This document shows, piece after piece, positions 18,692 to 28,900 of a stretch of 64,000 nt of DNA (position 1 is the first letter of the stretch; each line of letters opens with the position of its first letter). Under the pieces are notes generated by a model. The model was given only the letters and a program-made list of their open reading frames with translations. It had not been told where the DNA came from and made no database searches. The stretch comes from CAWKGC01 sp963849005 (GTDB taxonomy: Bacteria; Pseudomonadota; Gammaproteobacteria; Burkholderiales; Usitatibacteraceae): positions 124,001 through 188,000 of the forward strand of contig CAWKGC010000028.1 in assembly GCA_963849005.1 (NCBI GenBank), read 5' to 3'. Made by a program: the position numbers and the translations under genes.

Positions 18692-19636
18692 ATGAAGTTC
18701 GCTTTCATCATCGACCCGATCGCCGGGCTGAAGGCGGCCAAGGATTCCTCGATCGCGATGATGCGCGAGGCTGCGCGGCGCGGCCATGAAGTCTGGGCAT
18801 TCGAGGCGCGCGAGATGTTCTTCGACGGCATGGTGACGACCCAGGCAAGGCACCTCGCCGTCTCCTCGGAGAGCGACGACTGGTACCGCGAGGAAGGCGA
18901 GTCCACCCAGCCGCTGAGCTACTGGGACGCGGTGCTCATGAGGAAAGACCCGCCTTTCGACCTCGAATACCTCTACGCGACGCAGCTCCTGTCCGTCGCG
19001 GAGGCCAATGGCGCATGGATCGTGAACAGCCCGCGCGCGCTGCGCGACTGGAACGAGAAGCTCGGCATCCTCGGCTTTCCGCAATTCTCGCCGCGCACGC
19101 TGGTCACGTCCGACCCCGGCAGGCTGCACGGTTTCATCGAGTCCGAGGGCGACGTCGTGCTGAAGAAGCTCGATGGCATGGGCGGGGCGATGATCTTCCG
19201 CGTCGGCGCCGCGGACCCCAATCGCAACGTGATCATCGAGACGATGTCGCAGGACGGCACGCGCACGGTGATGGCGCAGCGCTACCTCCCCGAGATCGCG
19301 AAGGGCGACAAGCGCGTGCTGGTGATCGACGGCAAGGTCGTGCCGTTCTCGCTCGCTCGCATCCCGAAGGCGGGCGAGACGCGCGGCAACCTTGCCGCCG
19401 GCGGGCGCGGCGTCGCGCAGCCGCTCTCGGCGCGCGACCGCGAGATCGCCGAAGGCGTCGCGCCGAGGCTGCAGGAGGCGGGCATCCTGTTTGCCGGGCT
19501 CGACGTGATCGGCGATTCGCTCACCGAGATCAACGTCACCAGCCCCACCTGCATGGCCGAGATCTTCGCGCAGGCCGGGTACAACGCGGCCACCGACTTC
19601 ATCGACGCGCTGGAGCGGCGCCCCGCGGCAGGATGA
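18692..19636 (+). CDS. gshB: Glutathione synthetase
   Basis: Adds glycine to gamma-glutamylcysteine with ATP, the last step of glutathione synthesis. The 314 residues match the family length. The protein starts MKFAFIIDPIAGLKAAKDSS and has the ATP-grasp segments VVLKKLDGMGGAMIFRV and DVIGDSLTEINVTSPT. The ATG at 18692 is the conserved family start. The 215-bp divergent gap before it holds no other gene. The stop overlaps the next start as ATGA, so translation is probably coupled. Confidence 0.96.
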   Translation: MKFAFIIDPIAGLKAAKDSSIAMMREAARRGHEVWAFEAREMFFDGMVTTQARHLAVSSESDDWYREEGESTQPLSYWDAVLMRKDPPFDLEYLYATQLLSVAEANGAWIVNSPRALRDWNEKLGILGFPQFSPRTLVTSDPGRLHGFIESEGDVVLKKLDGMGGAMIFRVGAADPNRNVIIETMSQDGTRTVMAQRYLPEIAKGDKRVLVIDGKVVPFSLARIPKAGETRGNLAAGGRGVAQPLSARDREIAEGVAPRLQEAGILFAGLDVIGDSLTEINVTSPTCMAEIFAQAGYNAATDFIDALERRPAAG

Positions 19637-20719
19637 AGCCCGGAGGGCGCGTCGATGCGCTCGAAGGACTGCGCGGCTATGCCGCGTTCCTGGTCTTCCT
19701 CGTGCACGCCTTCGGGCTGCTCTTCGCCAAGCTCTACGGGGCGGACCCCCAGGAGCACGCGCTCGATGGCGACCCGGACCTCGCGCGCATCGCGGTGACC
19801 CTGCTGTTCCGCTCCCACTACGGCGTCGACCTGTTCTTCGTGCTCTCCGGGTTGCTGATGGCGGACCTCGCCCTCAGGCGCTGGCCCGGGACCGCGCGAT
19901 TCCTGTCGCGGCGGGCGCTTCGCATCTATCCCGCGTACCTCGTGAGCCTCGCTATCTGCCTCGCCGCATCGGTGCTTTGGCTGAAGCGCGATATCGCGCT
20001 CGCCGACGTGGCCGGCAATGTCTTCCTGCTCCAGGGGTTCTTCGGCCTCGGCATCCCGGCCTTCAATCCGCCGAGCTGGTCGCTCACATACGAAGCGGCG
20101 TTCTACCTCGCGGTGCCGCTGCTCGCCCTGGCATGGCGCGGCAGGACGGAACCGTTCCACGCGACCTTCTTCGCCATGCTGATGCTCGCCTTCGCCGCGG
20201 TGATCCTCGGCGCCTTCGCCCTTCCCGGCGAGAAGTCGCGTTACCTCGCCTACTTCGCCCTGTTCGTTCCCGGCATCGCCATGGGCGCGATGGAGCCGGA
20301 CGCCCGCGCCCGCATGGCCAAGGCGGTGCCTCTGGCGATCGTGATCGCGGCATGGGCGCTGTTCGCCGCAAGCGTGAAATTCGGATGGCTGTCGAACCGC
20401 GAGGCCCTGTACTACGCGATGTCGGGTGCGTGCGGCGGCCTGCTGGTGCTCAAGGCCTGCGACGCCGGGGGCTGGCTCGCTCGCACCCTCACGCGGGCAG
20501 TGCCGCGCTGGATCGGCCGCTACTCGTATTCTTTCTTCCTCATCCACTACATCGTGCTGCACCTGTTCGCCGCGGCGCTCGATGCGTGGCTGCGCCCGGC
20601 CGGGGGCCTGGCTGTATGCGGTGACGCTTGTATCGGGGGGGCTGGCGCTTTCGCTCCTGGCCGCGCGCGCGCTTTACGCCATCACGGAGCGGTTCTACTT
20701 CAGCGAACGTGGCCGCTAG
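19633..20719 (+). CDS. Acyltransferase 3 family membrane protein (frameshifted near 3' end)
   Basis: Multi-pass inner-membrane acyltransferase of the OafA/acyltransferase-3 type, which modifies surface glycans or peptidoglycan in known cases. It starts VDALEGLRGYAAFLVFLVHA, the typical arginine-histidine entry motif. It has HYGVDLFFVLSGLLMADL and about ten hydrophobic segments. An extra base in the G-rich run at 20605-20615 breaks the end; the repaired C-terminus reads WLYAVTLVSGGLALSLLAA...FYFSERGR, about 361 residues. It is coupled to gshB by ATGA. Its acceptor cannot be told from sequence. Confidence 0.87.
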
Positions 20720-22296
20720 AACACCGTGATGCGGTCGAAATCCCCGCCGCGCTCGAGCACCTCGTAAACGGTGGTTTCCTTCGCCGCCCCGTCGCGCCAG
20801 GTCTCGACACCGCGGCCGCGGCCGGCGAGCCCGCTCGGCACCACCAGCGTCTCCGGCACGCCGAGACGCTCGATCGCGGGCAGGCGAAATGCCTGCACCC
20901 AGGCATTGCCCGCCGTGCGATTGCGCGCATCGCCCGCGCGCGCCGCGATCGGCTCGGGCTTGCCGGGCAGCACGTTCACGGTGATCACGATGCGCCCGTC
21001 GTTCTCCTGGACCAGCGCATGGATCACGCCAAGGTAGAACGGCGACCTGGGACCGAGCCGCATCGCCATCACGCGCCCGATCGCCACCCCCTTCGAGGCA
21101 TTGTTCGGCCTGAGCAGGCGGAAGGCGCCCAGCATCTCGTCGATCACGCCCCACTCCTCGGTGGAGTAGGTGTGCTCCGACACCTTCATCTGCGCGGTGC
21201 GCGCGCTGACCTGCCCGAACATCGCGATGTCGTCCTTCTCCTGCCGCGACAGCTCGCGCGGCTTGTCGGGCTGCTCGAAGGCCTTGCCCTCGGAGACGAA
21301 GAAGTGGATCTCGGGAATGCCGAAGGCGAGGGCCGCGCTGCGCTCCTCGGGGATCTTCGCGGGCGGCCGCGGCGGCGCACCTTCGCACCAGAGCTTGTGC
21401 AGCCGCTGCAGCTGGGTGAGGGCCTCGAGCGCGTTCGCTTCCGCCGGCAGCCCCAGGCTCACCGGCTCCTCGCCCGCCTGCAGCGCGTGGATGCGGCGCC
21501 GGATGCTCTTGGAGAGCGACTCCACATCGAGCACCCGGTGGCTGATGTTCATCGCGTCGCCAGCCACGGGGCGCGCCCCGAGCTGCTTGGCAAGATCGAC
21601 CGAAAGCGGATGGGTGGCGTCGGATTCCACGCCCTTGCCGAGCGGCAGGACGCGCACCTTGCGCGTCCACATCCTGAGCAGCGCGTCCATGAAATCCATC
21701 TGCGGCGCAGTCATCTCGGACAGGTAGGACGCCTGCGTGAGCACCACCTGCGTGTACGACTCCATCACGCTGGAAAGCCCGATGTCGCCTTCGAGCGAAT
21801 CCTTGATCCTCTCGTCGAGCACCTCGGCGCGCTCCGCCGCCTGGTACTGGCCGTGCAGACGCCCCCAGAGATCGGGATCGAACCGGCGGTAGATCATGGC
21901 GTGAAACTGCATCTCGGCGCCGATGTAGCGGATCACGCGCTGCATCATCAGCGCAGTGTGGCGCGCGAGCTCGCCTTGCTCGATCTCGGCCGCCGTGAGG
22001 CACTGCCGGTAGCCCGACTCCATTTCCTCGAGCAGCGCGCAGCCGATCATCCAGGCGGCGTTGTCGTTGGCGGACAGCGGCAGCGACTTGCCGAAGTAGC
22101 GCGAGCGCTGCTCGCCCTGCAGGAAGGCGATCTTGTCGCGCGTCAGCTCGAGGCACTTCAGGCGCTCGATGGAGTCGAAATCGGAGCTGCCGAGCAGGCG
22201 CAGCCCGTCGAGCACCATCTGCTGCGCCCCGGGGATGTTGGTGAGCGGCAGCCCGGTCAGCCAGTCCTTGCAAGTACGCGCGTCGGTGAAGAACAT
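20716..22296 (-). CDS. Conserved protein of unknown function, possible degenerate PilZ-like C-terminal domain
   Basis: I do not recognise a named family. The intact 526-residue protein has no signal peptide or membrane helix. The N-terminal two thirds are mainly helical-looking. After about residue 380 it reads GAFRLLRPNNASKGVAIGRVMAMR, then LGVIHALVQENDGRIVITVNVLPG. The NNASKG element and the following beta-rich pattern are reminiscent of PilZ domains (consensus (D/N)xSxxG), but the RxxxR motif is not clear. It overlaps the stop of the convergent acyltransferase by 4 bases and lies downstream of the HIT gene. A c-di-GMP link is a guess. Confidence 0.75.
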   Translation of the reverse strand: MFFTDARTCKDWLTGLPLTNIPGAQQMVLDGLRLLGSSDFDSIERLKCLELTRDKIAFLQGEQRSRYFGKSLPLSANDNAAWMIGCALLEEMESGYRQCLTAAEIEQGELARHTALMMQRVIRYIGAEMQFHAMIYRRFDPDLWGRLHGQYQAAERAEVLDERIKDSLEGDIGLSSVMESYTQVVLTQASYLSEMTAPQMDFMDALLRMWTRKVRVLPLGKGVESDATHPLSVDLAKQLGARPVAGDAMNISHRVLDVESLSKSIRRRIHALQAGEEPVSLGLPAEANALEALTQLQRLHKLWCEGAPPRPPAKIPEERSAALAFGIPEIHFFVSEGKAFEQPDKPRELSRQEKDDIAMFGQVSARTAQMKVSEHTYSTEEWGVIDEMLGAFRLLRPNNASKGVAIGRVMAMRLGPRSPFYLGVIHALVQENDGRIVITVNVLPGKPEPIAARAGDARNRTAGNAWVQAFRLPAIERLGVPETLVVPSGLAGRGRGVETWRDGAAKETTVYEVLERGGDFDRITVF

Positions 22297-22345
22297 TTCA
22301 TCCTCTGGATGGGTGCCCGGTGCCCGGGAAGGCCTTGCAACGCCG

Positions 22346-22762
22346 CTAGCCGCCGGAGAGCTCCTGCCCGATCAGGCCGCCAATGGCGTGCGCCGCCCTC
22401 GCCCGTTCGGTGTTTTCGGCGGCGGGGCGCTCGGGCTGCGCCCACACCGGCCTGGGAAAATGCCTGTCGTCCGCAAAGCGGGGGATGACATGCCAATGCA
22501 CGTGCGGCGTCATGTTGCCGAGGCTGGCGACGTTGACCTTGTGCGGCTGCATCGCCTTGCGCACGGCGGACTCGACCGCGTACACCACCTGCATCAACGC
22601 GTCGCGCTCCTCACGCGGCAGGTCGGTAAGCTCGCGCGCGTGGCGGTTGGCGATCACCCGGCACAACCCCGGATAGTCCGGATCGTCACCAGCAACCACG
22701 CGACAGGCCTCATTTTGCCAGAGGATGCGCCCGCCCTGTCCTTCGCAGAATTCGCAGGCCAT
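22346..22762 (-). CDS. HIT family hydrolase
   Basis: Nucleotide hydrolase or transferase of the histidine-triad superfamily, 138 residues. The triad is complete as HVHWHVIPRF, and the N-terminus (MACEFCEGQGGRILWQNEAC) carries a CxxC pair common in the proteobacterial branch. It starts 3 bases after the stop of the large lipoprotein gene and ends 49 bases before the 526-residue orphan. The substrate is unknown. Confidence 0.92.
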   Translation of the reverse strand: MACEFCEGQGGRILWQNEACRVVAGDDPDYPGLCRVIANRHARELTDLPREERDALMQVVYAVESAVRKAMQPHKVNVASLGNMTPHVHWHVIPRFADDRHFPRPVWAQPERPAAENTERARAAHAIGGLIGQELSGG

Positions 22763-22764
22763 CG

Positions 22765-25700
22765 CTAGAACGGGACCCGCGAGATGTTGTTGGTGCCGCT
22801 CACGCCTTCGATCGTATAGCGCATGACCGCGCTGTCCTGCCCGGTGAAAGTGAGCGTGATCGAGCCGACGGGCGTGACGGTATGCCGGGCGAGGTCGTAG
22901 GGCACGCCGATCCACGCCGGGCCGGTGGTCTTGTACGCGGTGCCGGTGTACTCGTTGGCAGAGGTCCACGTGCCGTCGGGAAGCACGAAGTAGGTCACCT
23001 TCCCCGCCTGGTCGTAGGTGTACCAGAGGCCGAAAAGCTTGCGGTACTGCTGGTTGAGCGCGATGCCCCAGCCGTTTTGCGCGAGCCCTCCCCACCACAG
23101 GTCGCCCCACGACCCGACCGGCGTCGCGTCCTGCGGGCCGAACAGCACGCGCTCTATCCGCTTCGTCCCGCTGCGGCCGTTGATGGTGTAGTTGAGCGTT
23201 GCCTTGTCGAGCGCCGAGAAGGTGAGCGTGGCCGAGCCGACCGGCGGCCCGGGCGAATGCCGCGACACGTCGTAGTTGGCGAAGTACGAGCCGACGGGAA
23301 CATAGAGGGCGCCCGTATACGCCGTATGGCTTGCGTCCCAGGTGCCGCTGGACATGATCACGTAGAACGGCTTGCCGGCGTCGTCGTAGATGAAGAAGGC
23401 GACGAACAGGATGTCGCGATGCTGGGTGATGGTGAGCCCCCAGCCGTTCTCCTGCGGGCCCGACCACCACAGGTCCTGGTAGTTGGGCACGCCCCCCGAG
23501 ACGGTGCCCTTGAAGATGCCGCGCCCGTAGGTCCCGGCGAGCAGCGTGTCGTCGTCGTACCAGGCGAGCTCGCGCACGCGCACGGTCGCCGGGCCGTCAT
23601 TGCCGGTGGACCAGGAGGCGCCGTCGTCCTCGCTGGCAAACACACCGACGGATGTCCCGACATAGAGCCAGCTGCGGTTGGTCGCATGGCGCTTCACGTC
23701 GAAGATCGGCGCGTTGGGCAGGTTGCCGGTGACCGAGCGCCAGGTGGCGCCGCCGTCGAGCGTGCGCCACAGGTTGTCGGCGGTAAAGCCGGTGAAGGCA
23801 ACCGTGACCTTGTTGGGGTCGTCCCGGTCGATCGAGATGCGCTGGACCCGGCGCGCCGGGAGCACGCCCTGGCCCACCAGGTTCCAGGTCGGCACGGCCG
23901 CGAGCCCGGTGAACGTGCGCACCACCTCGCCGTTGTTCTGGCCGACCCAGATTACCGAGGAATTTCCCGGCGCAACCGCGATCGCATTGATGAAGTTGTC
24001 CGAGGTGCGCGAATACGGCGGCTTGATCGACCGCCATGCCGGCGGCGAGCCGGTTGCGGCGTTGTCGGCGACCCAGAGCGAGTTGGCTCCCACGAGCATG
24101 CGGTCCGGGTTGTTCGGATCGAGGACGAAAGGCGAGATGAAATTCGCCTTCTGCTCGTTGCCCGCGCCGCAATAGATGGCGTTGTCCTCGTCCGGCAGCG
24201 CCTCGCTGATGCCGCTGCAGATGTAGCCGGCGCTTGCGCCGCCGTCCCTCGAGCGATGCACCGCGGCGTACACGTATTCGCCGTAGAGCGTGGCATCGCC
24301 GCGCGGGTCCACGGCGCTGAAGCCGCCGTCGCCGCCGCGGAAGGCGCGCCAGGTGGTGCCGCCGCCATAGGCAAGCGAGCCGTTGTCCTGCGTGCCGCCG
24401 ATGACGCGCCCGCCCGCCGACGCCTTTCCCGCCACGCTGTAGAACTGGGTCACGCCCAGTCCGGAATTCATGTTCTGCCAGCCCGCTCCCTCCGCAGCCA
24501 CCGCGTAGATGTTCGGCGCGCGGTACAGCCCGCCGTCGTTGCCGAAGTAGACCACCGGGAAGGCCTGCGAGAAGCCCGGCACCGAAACGATGGCGTGATG
24601 GTCGGCGTGCGGCGACGGCGGGGAGCGGCGCCAGTCGCTCACCCTGGAGAATGTCTGGCCGCCGTCGCGCGACTGGTGCAGGTCTATTCCGCCTATCAGG
24701 ACGTGGTTGGGGTCGGTCGGATCGACCCAGATGGTGTTGTCGTAATTTCCCTGCAGGTTCAGGTGCTCGGGCGTGGCCAGCAGTTCCCACGTCGCGCCCG
24801 AGTCGAGCGAGCGCCAGGCTTCGCCCTTGTTGCTGTCCAGCGAGGCGTAAACGAGGCCGGGACGCGAGCGGGCAAAGGCGATCTCGGCGCGAGCGGTGTT
24901 GCTCTTGCTGGTGAAGGTCGTCGCCAGCGGCGCGCTCTTGCGCCAGCTTCCCCCTGCATCGGTGGAATAGGCGATGGTGCCGTCGTCCAGGCCGGCGACC
25001 GCGTTGTTCGGGTTGGACGGCTCGTAGGCGATGTCCAGCGCCTTGTAGGGCGCGACGCGCGTCCACGTGGCGCCGCCGTCCAGGGAGCGGAAGATCGCGC
25101 CGGCGGCCGAGCTGTTGCCGTTGCTGGTGCCCGCGAGCAGCACTCCGGATTGCGCGGGGTGCGCGGCGACGCGGTTGACGAAACGCCAGTCGGCGTCGAA
25201 GTCGGGGTTGGTCGACGACAGGTGCTGCCAGGTGATGCCGTCGTCCACGCTCTTGAAGATGCCGACCCCGACGAGGCCGGCGCTCACCTCGCCCGTTCCC
25301 GCGTACATCACGGAGGGATTGTTGGCATCGAACACCAGCGAGGTGATGGAAAGGTTGGGGAGGAAGTCGTTCACCTGCGCCCAGCTTCCGCCCGCGTTTG
25401 CGGAGATCCAGATGCCGCCGCTCGCCGCGCCGACGAATATGCGGTTGGCGTTGCGCGGATCGATCGCGATCGCGCGCAGCCTGCCGCCCACGTTGCCGGG
25501 GCCCAGCCAGGTCCACTTGCCGCTGTCGATGCCAGCTCGCTTCGCCCCGGGCTGCGCCACCAGCGCACGGCGCTGTTCGGCCGCGCGCAGGATCTGGGAG
25601 GCGCGCGGCGGGCCGAACTCGTCGGCTTCGTCGGCGAGGAAGAAATCCGCGGCCGGCGCGCGGCGCCTCGCCTTGCTGCCCTCGCGCATCCTGGTCTCGG

Positions 25701-25818
25701 CAAGAAAGACGGTCGTGGCCATGACCGCTTCCGGATCTTGCGGCGCGGGCATCGTGGCGCAGCCTCCCGCGACGAGGGTGGATGCAAGCAGGGCAAGCAC
25801 GGGGCCGAAGCGGATCAT
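22765..25818 (-). CDS. Large Asp-box (sortilin/exo-sialidase-like) lipoprotein with tandem C-terminal WWxG domains
   Basis: Predicted outer-envelope lipoprotein of 1017 residues with signal peptide and lipobox LVAGGC (Cys20). Residues about 85-790 are built from repeats with Asp-box motifs such as SxDGGxTW (RSLDGGATWTRV, QSRDGGQTFSRV, RTLDGGATWRSV), which form beta-propellers as in sortilin/VPS10 and photosystem II assembly-like proteins. The last 240 residues hold two homologous units of about 115. Each starts DLWWSG/DLWWGG...NGWGL/NGWGI and contains GTW, Y-x-G, and VGSxTLTF/Y-x-I-x-G-x-SGT motifs. No catalytic residues could be assigned. The frame is intact over 3 kb, with HIT directly downstream. 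Confidence 0.85.
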   Translation of the reverse strand: MIRFGPVLALLASTLVAGGCATMPAPQDPEAVMATTVFLAETRMREGSKARRRAPAADFFLADEADEFGPPRASQILRAAEQRRALVAQPGAKRAGIDSGKWTWLGPGNVGGRLRAIAIDPRNANRIFVGAASGGIWISANAGGSWAQVNDFLPNLSITSLVFDANNPSVMYAGTGEVSAGLVGVGIFKSVDDGITWQHLSSTNPDFDADWRFVNRVAAHPAQSGVLLAGTSNGNSSAAGAIFRSLDGGATWTRVAPYKALDIAYEPSNPNNAVAGLDDGTIAYSTDAGGSWRKSAPLATTFTSKSNTARAEIAFARSRPGLVYASLDSNKGEAWRSLDSGATWELLATPEHLNLQGNYDNTIWVDPTDPNHVLIGGIDLHQSRDGGQTFSRVSDWRRSPPSPHADHHAIVSVPGFSQAFPVVYFGNDGGLYRAPNIYAVAAEGAGWQNMNSGLGVTQFYSVAGKASAGGRVIGGTQDNGSLAYGGGTTWRAFRGGDGGFSAVDPRGDATLYGEYVYAAVHRSRDGGASAGYICSGISEALPDEDNAIYCGAGNEQKANFISPFVLDPNNPDRMLVGANSLWVADNAATGSPPAWRSIKPPYSRTSDNFINAIAVAPGNSSVIWVGQNNGEVVRTFTGLAAVPTWNLVGQGVLPARRVQRISIDRDDPNKVTVAFTGFTADNLWRTLDGGATWRSVTGNLPNAPIFDVKRHATNRSWLYVGTSVGVFASEDDGASWSTGNDGPATVRVRELAWYDDDTLLAGTYGRGIFKGTVSGGVPNYQDLWWSGPQENGWGLTITQHRDILFVAFFIYDDAGKPFYVIMSSGTWDASHTAYTGALYVPVGSYFANYDVSRHSPGPPVGSATLTFSALDKATLNYTINGRSGTKRIERVLFGPQDATPVGSWGDLWWGGLAQNGWGIALNQQYRKLFGLWYTYDQAGKVTYFVLPDGTWTSANEYTGTAYKTTGPAWIGVPYDLARHTVTPVGSITLTFTGQDSAVMRYTIEGVSGTNNISRVPF

Positions 25819-25917
25819 GGGGTCACTGCCGTCCAGGGGCCGGACGTCGATTGTCCGTGAATCCCGGGCTGCCGGGCAAACCGGCGGATGAGTGGCTCGG
25901 CAGGGCTGACGGCCGGT

Positions 25918-28900
25918 TCAAAGCAGCACCCGCTCGATCCCGCCCCGGTTGGCCCTGGCGACGAATTCCGCCATCCAGTTCTCGCCGAGCAGGTGCCGGG
26001 CCATCTCGACCACGATGTAGTCGGCGCTCGTGCCCGAGTCCCTGTCGAAGCGGGACAGCCCCTGCAGGCAGGACGGGCACGAGGTCAGCACTTTCACTTC
26101 GCCCGAAAAGCCGTCGTTGCGCAGTTGACCGGCGCCCTTGGCCATCTCCTCTTCCTTGCGGAAACGCACCTGGGTCGACACGTCGGGGCGCGAGATCGCG
26201 AGCGTGCCGGACTCGCCGCAGCATCTCCCGTTCAGCCCGACCGGCGCGCCCATCAGTTCATTGACCACCTTCATCGGCTCGTAGGTCTTCATCGGCGAGT
26301 GGCAGGGGTCGTGGTACATGTAGCGCACGCCCTCGACGCCTTCGAGCCTGAGCTTCTTCTCCAGCAGGTACTCGTGGATGTCGAGCAGCCGGCAGCCGGG
26401 GAAGATCTTGTCGAATTCGTACGACTGCAACTGGTCCATGCACGTGCCGCAGGACACCACCACGGTCTTGATGTCGAGGTAGTTGAGCGTGTTGGCGACG
26501 CGGTGGAACAGTACGCGGTTGCGCGTCGTGGTCTCCTCGCCCTTGGCCGCGTCGCCCACCGCGCGCTGCGGATAGCCGCAGCAAAGATAGCCCGGGGGCA
26601 GCACGCACTGGCTGCCGACGTGATAAAGCAGCGCCTGGGTGGCGAGCCCCACCTGCCCGAACAGGCGCTCCGAACCGCAGCCGGGGAAATAGAACACCGC
26701 CTCGGATTCCTCGTTCAGGCGCGCCGGGTCGCGGATGATCGGCACCATCGTCGCGTCCTCGATGTCCAGCAGCGCGCGCGCGGTCTTCTTCGGAAGCTTC
26801 CCCGGCATGGGCTTGTTGATGAAGTGGATCACCTGCGCCCGCAAATCGGGCTTGCCGACGGAGGCGGGCGGGGCGCGCAACTGCGAGCGCAGCAGGCCGA
26901 AGCGCCGCGCGAGCCCGTGCGCGAACCGCTGCGCCTTGTAGCCCCAGTCGATCATCAGCGCCTTCAGGAGCTTGACCTTGCGCGGGTCGGTGGCGTTCAG
27001 GTACAGCATCGAGGCGCGCGTGCCGGGGTTGAAGCGGCGCTTCTTCGATTTCGCCAGCAGCGTGCGCATCGCCATCGAGACATCGCCGAAGTCGATGTCC
27101 ACCGGGCACGGGGCCTCGCACTTGTGGCACACCGTGCAGTGGTCGGCGACGTCGCCGAACTCGTCGAAGTGGCGGATCGACACGCCGCGCCGCGTCTGCT
27201 CCTCGTAGAGGAAGGCCTCGGTGAGCAGCGACACGCCGAGGATCTTGTTCCTCGGGCTGTAGAGCAGGTTGGCGCGCGGCACGTGGGTCGCGCACACCGG
27301 CTTGCACTTGCCGCAGCGCAGGCAGTCCTTCACCGAGGCCGCGATCGCGCCGATGTCGCTTTGCTCGAGGATCAGGCTCTCGTGTCCGATCAGCGCGAAG
27401 GACGGCGTGTAGGCATTGCGCAGGTCCGCGCCGGCGAGCAGCTTGCCCTTGTTGAAGCGGCCTTCGGGATCGACTTTCGCCTTGTAGGCGGCAAAGCGGT
27501 CGATGTCGGAGGCGTCGAGGAATTCCAGCTTGGTCAGCCCGATGCCGTGCTCCCCGGAGATCACGCCCCCGAGCGATTTCGCGAACGCCATGATGCGCGC
27601 CACCGCGGTGTTGGCCGTGTGCAGCATCTCGTAGTCGTCGGAGTTGACGGGCAGGTTCGTGTGCACGTTGCCGTCGCCCGCGTGCATGTGGAGAGCCACG
27701 AACACGCGGCCGCGCAGCACTTCCTTGTGGATGGCCTCGGCGCGCGCGATCACCGGCTCGAACGCGCGGCCGCCGAAGACCTGGCGAAGCGGCTCCAGCA
27801 GCTCGCGCTTCCACGACACCCGGAGCGTGTGGTCCTGCAGCAGCGACAAGAGCGTCCGATCGTCGCCGTAGCCGGCGACCAGGTGCTGCAGCCCGAGGCC
27901 GCCCAGGTCCAGCCTGACCTCCCCCAGCGCGCGGTCGAGGTTGCGCAGCAGGTAGGCCCAGCGGTTGCGCGTGAAGCGCAGCAGCTCGCGCGCCTCGCCC
28001 GCGCGGTCGCCGAAGAGTTCGCCCTTGCCGAGCGTCACTTCGTCCTGTTGCACCGGCAGGTCTCCCGAGAAGAAGGCGTCCAGCGCGTCGAGCAATTTCA
28101 GCTTGTTGGCGATCGACAACTCGATGTTGATGCGCTCGATGCCGTCGGAATAGTCGCCGAGGCGCTCGAGCGGGATGACCACGTCCTCGTTGATCTTGAA
28201 GGCGTTGGTGTGGCGCGCGATCGCCGCGGTGCGGGCGCGGTCGAGCCAGAAGCGCTTGCGCGCCTCCGCGCTGACGGCAATGAAGCCCTCCCCCGCGCGC
28301 GCATTGGCCAGCTTCACCACGTGCGAGGCCGCCTCCATCACCGCATCCTCGTCGTCGCTGACGAGGTCGCCGATCAGCACCATGCGCGGCCGCCCGTGGC
28401 TCTTCGCCTTGGTCGCGTAGCCCACCGCCTTCAGGTAGCGCTCGTCGAGGTGCTCGAGTCCGGCGAGGACGGCGTGCGGATGGCGGTCGACGTAGGCCTT
28501 GATCTCGACGATCGCCGGCACCGCGCGCTTCACGTCGCCGAAGAATTCCAGGCACACGGTGCGCACATGCTTCGGCATGCGATGCAGGATGAACGTGGCG
28601 GAGGTGATGATGCCGTCGCAGCCTTCCTTCTGGATGCCCGGCACTCCGGAGAGGAACTTGTCGGTGACGTCCTTGCCGAGGCCCGCCTTGCGAAAGCGCC
28701 GGCCGGCGACCTCGAGCATTTCTTCGGACAAGAGCGTCGTGCCGTCGGCCTTGTATCGCCTGAGCCGGAAGCGCGCCAGCTCGGCGTCGTGGATCTTTCC
28801 GCGGTTGTGTTCGAGGCGTTCGACCTCGAGCCATTCGGCATCCGGCGTCACCATGCGCCAGGAAGCCAGGTTGTCCAGCGCGGTGCCCCACAGCACCGCC

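Noticed and set aside
22882..25860. A 992-codon open frame on the plus strand opposite the Asp-box lipoprotein gene
   Set aside because: Low-complexity Arg/Val/Ala composition and no recognisable motif. The minus-strand reading has a lipobox and Asp-box repeats.
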